Positions 42,899 to 52,900 of a stretch of DNA of 64,000 bases are shown piece by piece. This DNA comes from Chloroflexi bacterium HGW-Chloroflexi-10. Lineage in GTDB: Bacteria > Chloroflexota > Anaerolineae > Anaerolineales > Anaerolineaceae. The DNA lies in NCBI GenBank assembly GCA_002840755.1, contig PHBZ01000032.1:1-64000 (forward strand), given 5' to 3'. The notes under the pieces are model-generated. The model had not been told where the DNA came from, ran no database searches, and worked only from the letters and a program-made list of their open reading frames with translations. A program made the translations under genes and the position numbers. The first letter of the stretch is position 1; every line of letters begins with the position of its first letter.

Positions 42899-44180
42899 TT
42901 AGGCAATATTACTTTTACATTGTGATTCAGATGTCTCTATTGGTTTGATCATATTTGCTTTAGTTAGTACGGAAAGAATAGTGATAACAAGGAGCATGAT
43001 AATTAATGCGGGGAAATTATTACTGAGAATAAATGGTCTATTAGTAAATGAATACAACGTTGAAGAATAGGAAGCAGAAAAAATGAGCAGCAATCCAATT
43101 AAAATCAGTCGAATTCGGAAACTGTTAACCCTTCCAAAGAAGCGTGCATTTGAAAACAATAACGCAACGGGAGCTGCAAGGATCGATAATTTATAATCGT
43201 GACTTACGGATGGAATGACCAATGCCCCGATTGTACAAGCCAGCAATAAAAGCGGATTTACCCCCTGCTGGTTTTGCCGATATGCTTGAAAGGTGATTAT
43301 AAGTATGCAAATAAGCGTTACAGCCAATAATAAGAATTGCGCTATTTTTTCATACTGGTTAGCCCATAGCCATCCCTGGTTACCGGCGGAAGTAGAGAAA
43401 AAAGTTACAAAAGAACGAATAGAATGGTTGCCTTGCCAAATAGCGGGATATAAAGTTTGGGCAAGGATTGCTTTGATGAAATCAATAAAAACAGTTGGAC
43501 CCAATATAAACAACAGTAAAAAATTTACTAAAGCCAATATCAAAATTCTTTTTAAGTTATTTTTCCAATCTTGCCAGTTGTTAATGAACATAACAATGAA
43601 AATGAAAGGGAAGATTTTTAATTGTACGGATAGCACAAATAGAATATAAGCCGGATGTCGATATTTATTGTGAAAATGAAAAATCCAAATAGCCAGAAAA
43701 CACAAGAAAGTTGCAATTACATTGAATTGTCCTCGCTCAAGTTCAAATTGAAAACCATACGATAATAATCCGGTTATAAAGATCAACACTAATAAATTTG
43801 GGGCATGTTTTTCTTTTTCTACTCGTAGTGGAAAGATAAATGTAATAATCACGTAGCAAAATACATTTATAAAAGTAATTATTTTGTAAGCCCAAGAAAA
43901 TTTCACAAAAATTAATGGTGTAAACAAGACACTGGCAAGAGGTGGGTATAAATTAAATCCGATATAGGGAGTCTGTTTATCAAAAAGCCATGATTCACTA
44001 TAGCTAAGCATTTGTTTCAGGTCCACACCAATTGGATCTATGGCTGGGACACCCTGGAAGAATTGCATTACATGCGATGAAAATAATACGGGCTGTACAA
44101 AAAAAAAGAAAGTAAGATAAAGAAAAACTTATCAAAACCCAGGCAATGGGAGGAGCTTTTATAATAGTTCTGATGCTCAT
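42899..44180 (-). pseudogene. GT87-like gene with A9 homopolymer frameshift
   Basis: The downstream part (from 44068) is 389 residues of GT87-like membrane protein: AIDPIGVDLKQMLSYSESW with the conserved Asp, then about nine helices and an SVQLKIFPFIFIV segment. It lacks its first helix. Just upstream an ATG at 44180 opens MSIRTIIKAPPIAWVLISFS, then LSYFLFF, a good first helix. It then runs out of frame at nine consecutive A (44099-44107, plus strand). Shifting there restores FVQPVLFSSHVMQFFQ. So the gene is either broken, slippage-dependent, or affected by a sequencing error. The ATG lies 13 bases after the preceding stop. Confidence 0.65.
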
Positions 44181-44193
44181 AGTTGATTTACTT

Positions 44194-45399
44194 TCACCCT
44201 CTCCAGGTTATGCCCCACATATTAACAAAAACACCTAAAACAATTAAAACTTTCATCAGATTAGGTAATTTTTCCTGGCTGGCGTAAGCAAGTAATACCA
44301 TAAGTGGAATCATAAAATCCAGACTGAATCGATAGCCGAATTGGTACCAACCGGTATTGTAGTAAAGCATTAAAGGAATTAATATCAAAAGAACAGAAAA
44401 CCAGGCACCGAGAACAATGGGTGATCGTTGGCGGGCTTTAAAAAGGAATATTAATGCAGGTGACGTAATCAGTAAACTCATTCCTGTGCCATCTGGAATC
44501 AAACTTTTTCCATCCCAACTGGGCAGCGCTAAAAGCATAGCCCATAGGTTCTGAGGAATGTACCGCAAGTTAAATTGTCCGTATGTGGTCAGGTTAAATC
44601 GTAGATGGGTAGCTACGTTTTCGTTTACATACCCAAAATCAAGCATACTGTCAAAACGAAGCCAGTTATAGAATAAGATTCCGAAAATAGAGACGAAAAG
44701 TGGAAGAATCGATGAGCTAATCCAACGAATTAAAAATGTTTTTCTTGAATTAGGTATTGTTTCTTGAAAACCCATATAACCAATTCCAACTAATAGTGGA
44801 TATATCAGGATGATATGTGGACGTGCCCATAACGCGGCGCCCAATGCGAGTCCAGCTAAGAAGGGTTTACGACTGATAATGGTTAACCAAACAGCCAAAG
44901 CGCTGAAGGTTACAGTGCTTAATTGACTGATATACCAAACAGATCCAAAAGTGGAGATGTACCAGTGAACTGACCCTATTCCAAATAAGATTGTCAACCA
45001 GATACTGTCTATATAACGGAGAATAATCCAGCTTGATCTGATTAGCCCGCGGATTATCAAAAAAACCAGACATACATTTACTGCACCAAGAACTGCAGAA
45101 AATACCACAGTGTTGATTGTCCCGAATAGTGCAATCCAGGGTAGCATTAAAAAGGAGGGTAATGGAAGAAATGGCACATACCATTTGCTTTGATATAAAG
45201 TCAGGTCATGCACCGATTGTGGGTTTTCCAGAAAAAGCTTGCCATCCAGGAAGGACTCCGCCAATTCGTTGAAATAAGCATTTGGAGGCGTCTCTGTTGA
45301 GCCTGTGCGCCATGCAGATAACCAATAGAGCAAAAATGTGATTGCAAAAATAATTATTATTATAATCAAGTCTTTTTTAGCAGGTACAGACTTAGTCAT
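44194..45399 (-). CDS. GT39-like membrane glycosyltransferase
   Basis: A 401-residue protein with about ten hydrophobic helices. The first loop (STETPPNAYFNELAESFLDGKLFL) and the later ALWARPHIILIYP resemble plant- and bacterial-type membrane glycosyltransferases that use polyprenyl-phosphate sugars, but the acidic pair is not the classical one. It is the first gene of a minus-strand run with the frameshifted GT87-like gene 13 bases after its stop. The substrate is unknown. Confidence 0.65.
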   Translation of the reverse strand: MTKSVPAKKDLIIIIIIFAITFLLYWLSAWRTGSTETPPNAYFNELAESFLDGKLFLENPQSVHDLTLYQSKWYVPFLPLPSFLMLPWIALFGTINTVVFSAVLGAVNVCLVFLIIRGLIRSSWIILRYIDSIWLTILFGIGSVHWYISTFGSVWYISQLSTVTFSALAVWLTIISRKPFLAGLALGAALWARPHIILIYPLLVGIGYMGFQETIPNSRKTFLIRWISSSILPLFVSIFGILFYNWLRFDSMLDFGYVNENVATHLRFNLTTYGQFNLRYIPQNLWAMLLALPSWDGKSLIPDGTGMSLLITSPALIFLFKARQRSPIVLGAWFSVLLILIPLMLYYNTGWYQFGYRFSLDFMIPLMVLLAYASQEKLPNLMKVLIVLGVFVNMWGITWRG

Positions 45400-45789
45400 T
45401 AAAATAATCCTGTCATGGTATAGAATAATGCTACAAAACGATGCAAAAAACGGCAGGATACTCGCGCTGCAAATGATACTTTAAGTTTGTTCGGAAAAAT
45501 TCCATGTTTAGGTTTGTAAAACATATTGAAAAGATTGACGGATCAGATTTATTGTAATAATTAATTATAATTCTAAAAAATGTTAATAATACTCTTATGC
45601 AAATATTGTATAAAAACGCTGTACAGTATGAAAGCATGACTCGACAAGCCCTTAAAAGCTGGTAGAATCGTGTTATAAAGTAAATTAATGTTGATGGGGC
45701 AAATAGCCCCGGTTGGTTAAATAACGATTGAACGTCTGTTACAGTTATTATACGCGACAGACGTTTTTTGAAAAAAATAGGAGGTTGCC
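45400..45789 (+). other. clpC leader region with possible promoter
   Basis: The region lies between divergent genes. TATAAA at 45674-45679, with a weak CTTAAA -35 seventeen bases upstream, is a possible promoter for clpC. The leader then forms a GGGGC/GCCCC hairpin (45696-45710) and a terminator-like hairpin (45731-45769) before the AGGAGG of clpC. The left half has no gene that I can support. Confidence 0.5.
45731..45769 (+). terminator. Attenuator-like terminator before clpC
   Basis: AACGTCTGT and its exact reverse complement enclose a 17-base loop and are followed by six T. No plus-strand gene lies upstream to be terminated. The hairpin therefore probably acts within the clpC leader, 21 bases before its start. 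Confidence 0.6.
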
Positions 45790-48333
45790 ATGGCTGGAAT
45801 GGAACGATTTACCCAAAGAGCGCGTCGGGTACTCAGCCTGGCTCATCAAGAAGCAGAACGGATGCGTCAGGATGCGATTAGCACTGAACATCTCTTGATG
45901 GGATTAATTCAGGAAGAAGGCGGAGTCGCAGGCCGCGTATTACGAGATTTAGGCCTGGAACCCGAACGGGTGCGTGAAATAATCGAGCGCCTGGGCGGTA
46001 TGGGTGATTCTAAAAATAAACGCCTGGATCTGACGGCGGGTGTCCAGCAGGTGCTGGAATTTGCCATTGAAGAAGCGCGTCAGATGGGCCACCATTATAT
46101 TGGTACGGAACATATTTTATTGGCTTTGGTCCGCTCTGAAGAGGGACAGGCGATGGAAGTGCTCAAAAAACTGGGGGTCACCCCGGAACAGGTTCGCCGC
46201 CAGACACGCCGGGTTTTGCAGGAAGGTGGTTCTTCGGCTACACCAGCCAAACCAGCCACTGGCTCGAAAACAGGCAGCGGTTCCACGGCACGCAGCAGCG
46301 CCAGTAAACCCGAACAAAAGAAAGATGTCAAAACACCGCTAATTGATCAATTGGCAACCGATCTGACTGCACAGGCTGAAGAGAACAAGCTGGATCCGGT
46401 GATTGGCCGTCAAATGGAAATTGAACGGGTGATTCAGATTCTGGCACGCCGCACCAAGAACAACCCGGCCCTGATTGGACAGCCGGGCGTTGGCAAGACC
46501 GCCATTGTGGAAGGTCTGGCGCAGCGTATCGTTGAAGGCGACGTTCCTGCGCCTTTGCTGGATAAGAAAGTATTGCAATTGGATGTGGGTTCTCTGGTTG
46601 CCGGCACCATGTACCGCGGTCAATTTGAAGAACGCTTGAAGCGCGTTATTGATGAATTGAAAGCTTCAGGTGCCATTCTCTTTATTGACGAAGTCCACAT
46701 GCTGGTGGGCGCCGGTTCAGCCGGTTCCTCAGTGGATGCGGCCAATATCCTCAAGCCGGCGCTTTCGCGTGGTGAACTTCAGGTAATTGGTGCCACGACA
46801 ATGGAAGAATATCGCAAGCATATTGAGAGTGATGCGGCACTGGAACGCCGTTTCCAGTCCATCATGGTAGAAGAACCTTCCCAGGAGGAAGCTGTTGCCA
46901 TTTTGCGCGGCATTCGCAACGCATACGAAGAACATCACCGGCTGATCATTTCGGATGAAGCCATTGAATCAGCTGTAAAACTCTCGGCACGCTACGTGAG
47001 TGAGCGTTTCCTGCCAGACAAAGCCATCGATTTAATCGATGAAGCTGGTTCAAGGGTGCGCATGTATAAAAGCTCGCAAGCCAAAGAATCCAAAGAACTC
47101 ATTACGGAGCTGCGTGAAGTACGTCACAGCCAATCCGCTGCGATGGAAGAAGGCCGTAACGACGAAGCACAGGACCTGTTGGAACGCCGCGAAGAACTGG
47201 AAGCCAAGTTGGAACGTTTGCGCACCGGTTGGGACCGCGCTAACAGCCCGGTGGTGACCAGTGATGATATCGCCGAAGTAGTTTCAATGTGGACCGGTGT
47301 ACCCGTGATGCAGATGGCTCAGCAAGAATCTGACCGTTTGCTGCATATGGAAGACGAATTAAAAAGCCGCATTATTGGTCAGGATGAGGCCATTGAGGTT
47401 ATCGCTAAATCCGTACGACGCGCCCGTGCTGGCCTCAAGGATCCGCGTCGCCCGATTGGTTCCTTCATTTTCCTCGGCCCCACTGGTGTGGGTAAAACGG
47501 AACTGACCAAAGCGTTGGCCCGTTTCCTCTTCGGCAGCGAAGATGCCCTGGTGCAGTTGGATATGTCCGAATTTATGGAACGGCACTCGGTTAGCCGTCT
47601 GGTAGGTGCGCCTCCTGGATATGTAGGCTACGAAGAAGCCGGCCAATTAACTGAAGCTATCCGTCGCCGCCCCTACTCGATAGTTGTTTTTGACGAGATC
47701 GAGAAGGCCCACCCTGAAGCCATGAATATGCTTTTACAGATCATGGAAGAAGGACATCTCAGCGACGCCCGCGGACACAAAGTAGATTTTCGCAATACCA
47801 TTATTGTGATGACTTCCAATATTGGAGCGGATGTAATCAAACGCCAGCAAGGTTTTGGTTTTGCCTTAACAGTAGATGAAACAATAGCTGAACAAACTGC
47901 GTATGATGAAATGCGTAAGAAACTGCTCGACTCGCTCAAACGTGTTTTCCGACCCGAGTTTATCAACCGTTTGGATGGTGTGCTGGTCTTCCGTAATCTC
48001 ACCCGTGAGCATATCAGCAATATTGTCGGTTTGGAAATCAAGAAAGTGGCTGAACGCTTAAAGGATCATGAGATTATCCTGGATGCCACCGAAAAAGCCA
48101 TGGAAAAACTGGCCGTTGAAGGGTATGACCCCGATATGGGTGCCCGCCCGTTACGACGAGTGATTACCAATCGTATTGAGGACCGCCTCTCAGATGCTCT
48201 GTTATCCGGTGAATTCAAGGACGGAGAAAGCATCCTTATCGATTGGGATGATGAGAAGGAAGAATTTGTCTTCACATCTTCTGCGAAACCGCAAGAAGGC
48301 GAGCCGGAAGAAGAATTGCAGATTACGTTGTAG
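45790..48333 (+). CDS. clpC: ATP-dependent Clp protease ATPase ClpC
   Basis: An 847-residue Hsp100 protein. The N-terminal double Clp-N domain ([33 protein letters not shown]) occupies residues 1-145. A Ser/Thr/Pro/Lys-rich linker follows. The first AAA+ module has Walker A GQPGVGKT (about residue 234) and Walker [15 protein letters not shown]-type middle domain lies at about 425-480. The second AAA+ module has Walker [10 protein letters not shown] (about 565) and Walker [19 protein letters not shown] loop (about 698) is the expected ClpP contact. The protein unfolds substrates for ClpP in the cytoplasm. AGGAGG precedes the ATG, and the leader carries an attenuator-like structure. Confidence 0.95.
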   Translation: MAGMERFTQRARRVLSLAHQEAERMRQDAISTEHLLMGLIQEEGGVAGRVLRDLGLEPERVREIIERLGGMGDSKNKRLDLTAGVQQVLEFAIEEARQMGHHYIGTEHILLALVRSEEGQAMEVLKKLGVTPEQVRRQTRRVLQEGGSSATPAKPATGSKTGSGSTARSSASKPEQKKDVKTPLIDQLATDLTAQAEENKLDPVIGRQMEIERVIQILARRTKNNPALIGQPGVGKTAIVEGLAQRIVEGDVPAPLLDKKVLQLDVGSLVAGTMYRGQFEERLKRVIDELKASGAILFIDEVHMLVGAGSAGSSVDAANILKPALSRGELQVIGATTMEEYRKHIESDAALERRFQSIMVEEPSQEEAVAILRGIRNAYEEHHRLIISDEAIESAVKLSARYVSERFLPDKAIDLIDEAGSRVRMYKSSQAKESKELITELREVRHSQSAAMEEGRNDEAQDLLERREELEAKLERLRTGWDRANSPVVTSDDIAEVVSMWTGVPVMQMAQQESDRLLHMEDELKSRIIGQDEAIEVIAKSVRRARAGLKDPRRPIGSFIFLGPTGVGKTELTKALARFLFGSEDALVQLDMSEFMERHSVSRLVGAPPGYVGYEEAGQLTEAIRRRPYSIVVFDEIEKAHPEAMNMLLQIMEEGHLSDARGHKVDFRNTIIVMTSNIGADVIKRQQGFGFALTVDETIAEQTAYDEMRKKLLDSLKRVFRPEFINRLDGVLVFRNLTREHISNIVGLEIKKVAERLKDHEIILDATEKAMEKLAVEGYDPDMGARPLRRVITNRIEDRLSDALLSGEFKDGESILIDWDDEKEEFVFTSSAKPQEGEPEEELQITL

Positions 48334-48401
48334 AGAAGAAATGGAATAAGGAGTTAGTTATCAAGAAATTCAGGATAACTACAGAGTAATCAGTAAACAG
48401 G

Positions 48402-48434
48402 AAAAGCCGTATTTATAGTGAATACGGCTTTTTT
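48402..48434 (+). terminator. Terminator after clpC
   Basis: AAAAGCCGTATT and its reverse complement AATACGGCTTTT enclose a 7-base loop and are followed by more T. It separates clpC from radA, which therefore needs its own promoter in 48435-48497. Confidence 0.9.
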
Positions 48435-48497
48435 GTTGTGACTGATTTTATGATTTTTCAGTATAATAGAACTAACATTCAATAAAAGGAGCGGTTC

Positions 48498-49907
48498 ATG
48501 GCGAAGACGCAGGTGCGCTATGTTTGTTCGGAGTGCGGCAGAGTTTCGGCACGCTTAATGGGGCGTTGTCCGCATTGTGGTAATTTTGATACGATGGTGG
48601 AAGAAGTTGTTATCCCTGAACCGGTGCCTTCGTCCAAAGGACAGCGTGGCCTGAGTATTCAGTCCAAGCCCGTGCGCCTAGGTGAAATCGAAGGTGGCGC
48701 GGATGATCGCATCCCGCTTTCCATTAGTGAATTTGCCCGTGTTCTCGGCGGTGGCATTGTGCCGGGTTCGATCGTGCTGGTGGGGGGGGACCCCGGCATC
48801 GGCAAATCGACCCTGATGCTGCAGATGACATTGGAGATGGCACACCAGAAAGAAAACGGCCGGGTATTGTATGTTTCCGGGGAAGAGTCGGAGAAACAGA
48901 TTAAGATGCGCGCCATGCGCCTGTTAAACCCGCCGGATGGTAAAGCCAAATCATTGCCGGAGGATCTCTTCCTGGTGACCGAAACCAATCTGGATGTGAT
49001 TTTACAACATACTGAAACCGTTAAACCGGATATTTTAATCGTCGATTCGATCCAAACTGTCTATATGCCCGAGTCAAACACTTCTGCCGGGTCGGTCACT
49101 CAGGTGCGCGAGTGTTCTTCCCGCTTGCGCGAACTGGCAAAATCCAGTGGAATTGCCGTGTTTGTAATTGGGCATGTCACCAAAGAAGGCGTAATTGCCG
49201 GTCCGCGTGTGTTGGAACATATTGTCGATACCGTGCTCTACCTGGAAGGCGACCGTTACCAGGCCTTTCGCTTGCTGCGTTCGGTGAAGAACCGCTTTGG
49301 GGCTACTTCCGAGGTGGGCGTGTTTGAAATGCGCGGCCACGGCATGATTGAGGTTCCCAATCCCTCTGAAGCATTTCTGGCGGAACGCATGGTGAATGCG
49401 CCCGGTTCGGCGATTGTGGTGACAATGGAGGGTACCCGTCCGCTGCTGGTGGAATTGCAGGGTCTCACCAGCCCGACTCAATTTGGCAACGCGCGTCGTA
49501 CCCCCAATGGGGTCGATTTTAACCGGCTGCTGTTGGTAATTGCCGTACTTACCCGCCGGATGGGGCTGCGCCTGGGCGAGCAGGATGTGTTTATCAATGT
49601 GGTTGGCGGGATGAAGATTGACGAGCCGGCTGCCGATCTGGCAATTGCCGTAGCGGTGGCCTCCTCGATGAAGGATGTGCCGGTGCGTGCGGACGCCGTG
49701 CTGCTGGGCGAAATTGGCCTTTCCGGTGAGCTGCGCTGGGTGGGTCAGTTGGAGGCGCGCCTGAAGGAAGCCGCCAAATTGGGATTCAAAGTAGCCATCG
49801 TGCCTCGCCGGATCCGCCGCGGCGAGCCATGGCCGGAAGGCATTCAGATCATCGAAGCCAGGTCACTGCGCGAGGCGATTCAGGCAGCGTTGAAAGAAGA
49901 GAAGTAA
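48498..49907 (+). CDS. radA: DNA repair protein RadA (Sms)
   Basis: A 469-residue protein with all RadA landmarks. The N-terminal C4 zinc finger reads CSECGRVSARLMGRCPHCG (residues 10-28). The RecA-like domain has Walker A GGDPGIGKST near residue 96 and the KNRFG motif (SVKNRFGATSEVG) near 265. The C-terminal Lon-type domain ends in the GEIGLSGELRWV segment. It helps process recombination intermediates as a branch-migrating helicase. AAAAGGAGC precedes the ATG. Unusual features are not seen. Confidence 0.95.
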   Translation: MAKTQVRYVCSECGRVSARLMGRCPHCGNFDTMVEEVVIPEPVPSSKGQRGLSIQSKPVRLGEIEGGADDRIPLSISEFARVLGGGIVPGSIVLVGGDPGIGKSTLMLQMTLEMAHQKENGRVLYVSGEESEKQIKMRAMRLLNPPDGKAKSLPEDLFLVTETNLDVILQHTETVKPDILIVDSIQTVYMPESNTSAGSVTQVRECSSRLRELAKSSGIAVFVIGHVTKEGVIAGPRVLEHIVDTVLYLEGDRYQAFRLLRSVKNRFGATSEVGVFEMRGHGMIEVPNPSEAFLAERMVNAPGSAIVVTMEGTRPLLVELQGLTSPTQFGNARRTPNGVDFNRLLLVIAVLTRRMGLRLGEQDVFINVVGGMKIDEPAADLAIAVAVASSMKDVPVRADAVLLGEIGLSGELRWVGQLEARLKEAAKLGFKVAIVPRRIRRGEPWPEGIQIIEARSLREAIQAALKEEK

Positions 49908-49974
49908 GTAAAAAGTAATACCGAACTCAATCTACTATACAATTAAATAGGTGCATTATCCCGGGGAGGTTGAG

Positions 49975-52900
49975 ATGTCTTTTTTTAAGCGCGTAATTCG
50001 ACCAAATCTGAAGAAATTATATGAAGAAAAAGATGATAAAAAACTTTCTCAGCAGCAATTTACCCCAAATATACCACCACTCGCTGAAGATACCGTACTC
50101 CCTGTTTTAAATTCTGTTTCACCACCAATAAACCCGCCTGCACCTACCCGTAGTATACAGCCAACTTCTCCTATTCTCCAACCTGCCCAGTCTCTGCATA
50201 AAACTGACCAATCCAAATTCAATCATTGGAAAACGGTATACGTGTTTATCAGCAGTACATTCAATGATATGCACGCCGAGCGTGATTATCTTGTGAAGCA
50301 AGTTTTCCCTGAATTGCGAGAGTGGTGCGAACAACGCAAATTGCATCTGGTCGATATTGACTTACGTTGGGGAGTTACCGAACAGGACGCCACCCAAAAT
50401 CGTCGGGTGGTGGAAGTTTGTTTGGAGCGTATTGATCAATGTCGTCCTTTTTTTATTTCTTTTCTCGGTCAACGTCGTGGATGGGTGCCGCTCAGTGAGG
50501 ATGTTTCAGATAGTACGCTGTTTAAATATCCAGGACTAAAAGACCATCTCGGGGCAACATCCGTTACAGAAATGGAAATTCTGCATGCATTAATCAACCC
50601 TATGTGTCAGGCCGAAGAGCGGGTTAAATTCGCTTTCTTTTATTTGCGTGACCCTGGATATCTCACTGATATTCCAGCCGAACCTTACCAGCTAAAAAAA
50701 ATCTATACCAATGACAACATTGCAGATATAGAAGAACGCAGCATTGCCGATCAGGCATTAACAGAATGGAAGGAAAAACGTATTCAGAATGCACATTGCG
50801 TTCGGCAATACAAAGGGGTGTGGAATCCACAGGCAGCTACCCCGGAATTAGCATACCCATTAACCAGTCCTTCACTAAATCCATTCAACCTGGAACGATG
50901 GCAAATACAATGGCAGCAATTGGGTGTTCAAACGAAAGATAATTATGTTTCACCGGAAAGCCTGGAAGTGGCGAAAAAATTTAATCAGAGTTTGATCAGT
51001 GGCCGGCTAACAGATTTTGAATGTGAACAACAACCTTTACGACAGGTGATCCTGGAAGATCTCAAACAGGCCATCAGTGAACAATACCCGGATCATGTTG
51101 AAGTGGTTTTTGATTCGGCGCTTCAACGTGAGATCGACCAACAGGAACTATTTACCCAAACAGCCAGTGAAGTATTTATACCCCGAGAGGGAGATTTTGA
51201 TGCCTTGGATGCATACGTTCACACTCCGTCTACCCAACTTTTTGCGCTGACGGCGAACGCAGGTATGGGAAAGACCACTCTGGTGGCTTCCTGGGTAAAT
51301 CACTTGCGAGAGCAAACGGCAGCAAACGCCCCAATAATCATCTTCCGGTTTATCGGCGCAAGTGACGACTCTACTTCAATTGGCTCTCTCCTTTCTTCCG
51401 TATCTAATGAAATTAAAAATTACCGAAAAAATATCCAAACAGTAATTCCTGCCGATCCACAAAAAATACGGCAAGTTTTTCCCAAACTGCTGGAAGAGGC
51501 AGGGCGCGGCGGTAAAATGATCCTGGTTTTGGATGCTCTCAATCAATTGGAAAGTGGACTTTCTGATCTTAACTGGCTCCCCTTGGCATTGCCTGCAGGA
51601 ATCAAGGTGGTGGTGACCTTTAAACGCAATGACCCATCCGCAGAAGATCTTTACCGGCAGTGGAAAGAAAGTGGTCAGGTGCTGTTCGAGACGGTGAAAT
51701 CTTTTGAAATGGATGACCGCCATAAACTGGTACAAACTTATCTTTCTCAATATCTTAAGCAACTGGATGAGATCCTGTTAGGCGAATTGATCCGATTACC
51801 AGGCGCTGAAAATCCGCTTTACCTAAAGATATTGCTTTCGGAAATGCGTGTTTTTGGTGTATTTGGTGAACTTAGGGAAAAAATTAGCAGAGGTTTTGGA
51901 GAAAACCCTGTTTCTGCTTTCCGAAGTGTCTTGCATCGACTCGAAACAGACCCAACCTACTCCAACATCGAACCATTGCGCGCCGTCCCCGTGTTGTTTG
52001 GTGCATTATCTCATGCACGCCATGGCCTTTCCGTGAGTGATCTGGTGGAAATTATGCTGCGTGATCAGCACCTGGAGCACGACCCCAAAAACTGCATGGG
52101 TGTGCAGGATACCGTCAACTTGTTTTTACGTCAGGTAAGACCCTTCCTTTCGCGGCGTAATGGTCGATATGATTTTTTCTACGAAAGTTTCAAGCTGGCC
52201 GCCTTAGAACGATATACGTCGAATGGCGATGGTAACCCAAACCGTACGAGCATAAATTGGCATACCCTATTGGCGGATTATTTTTACAGTTTGGAAACCT
52301 GGCAGGATTTTAAAAGTAAATTTCCAAATGCCAGAAAAACCGCCGAGTTGCCTTATCACCTTGGCATGGCAGAAAAAGGAGAACAGATCAAACAAGTTCT
52401 GACTGATTTTGATTTCCTGGAAGCAAAAATCACTGCCAGTCAAATTTATGAATTGGTACTGGACTATGAACGGATTGGCGCGAGCCGGTTGAAAATTTCG
52501 GCGCCGATTCGCACCGCCCAAACCTATAAAGATAAGAATTGGATAATATGCCCATTTTGTGGCATCCAGGCATTGGTTCCACAACAGTTTTTAGGAGAAG
52601 AATCTGCCTGCCCAACCTGTAACGGTCAGATAAAGTTAAATCCATTTGTTGTTCAACGCGCATGGAAAACACAACCAGCAGCGACGATGACACATGCGCT
52701 TCAAAAGAAATCAAGCTTTATTCTGGAAGATGAAGCCTTGATCCAATTTGCAGATTTTATCCGCAATAATGCAGACCTCTTATGCATCTACCCAACCATC
52801 ATTTTACAACATGCCCTGGATGAACCGAATGTTTCCTTTCTACATAATATCGCGTTTGAAATTATTAACCAGAAGGATACGCCTCATATTAAATGGCTGA

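Noticed and set aside
45431-45637. 68-codon minus-strand frame upstream of clpC
   Set aside because: Cys/Ile/Phe-rich with no start signal or domain; it lies in an AT-rich promoter area.
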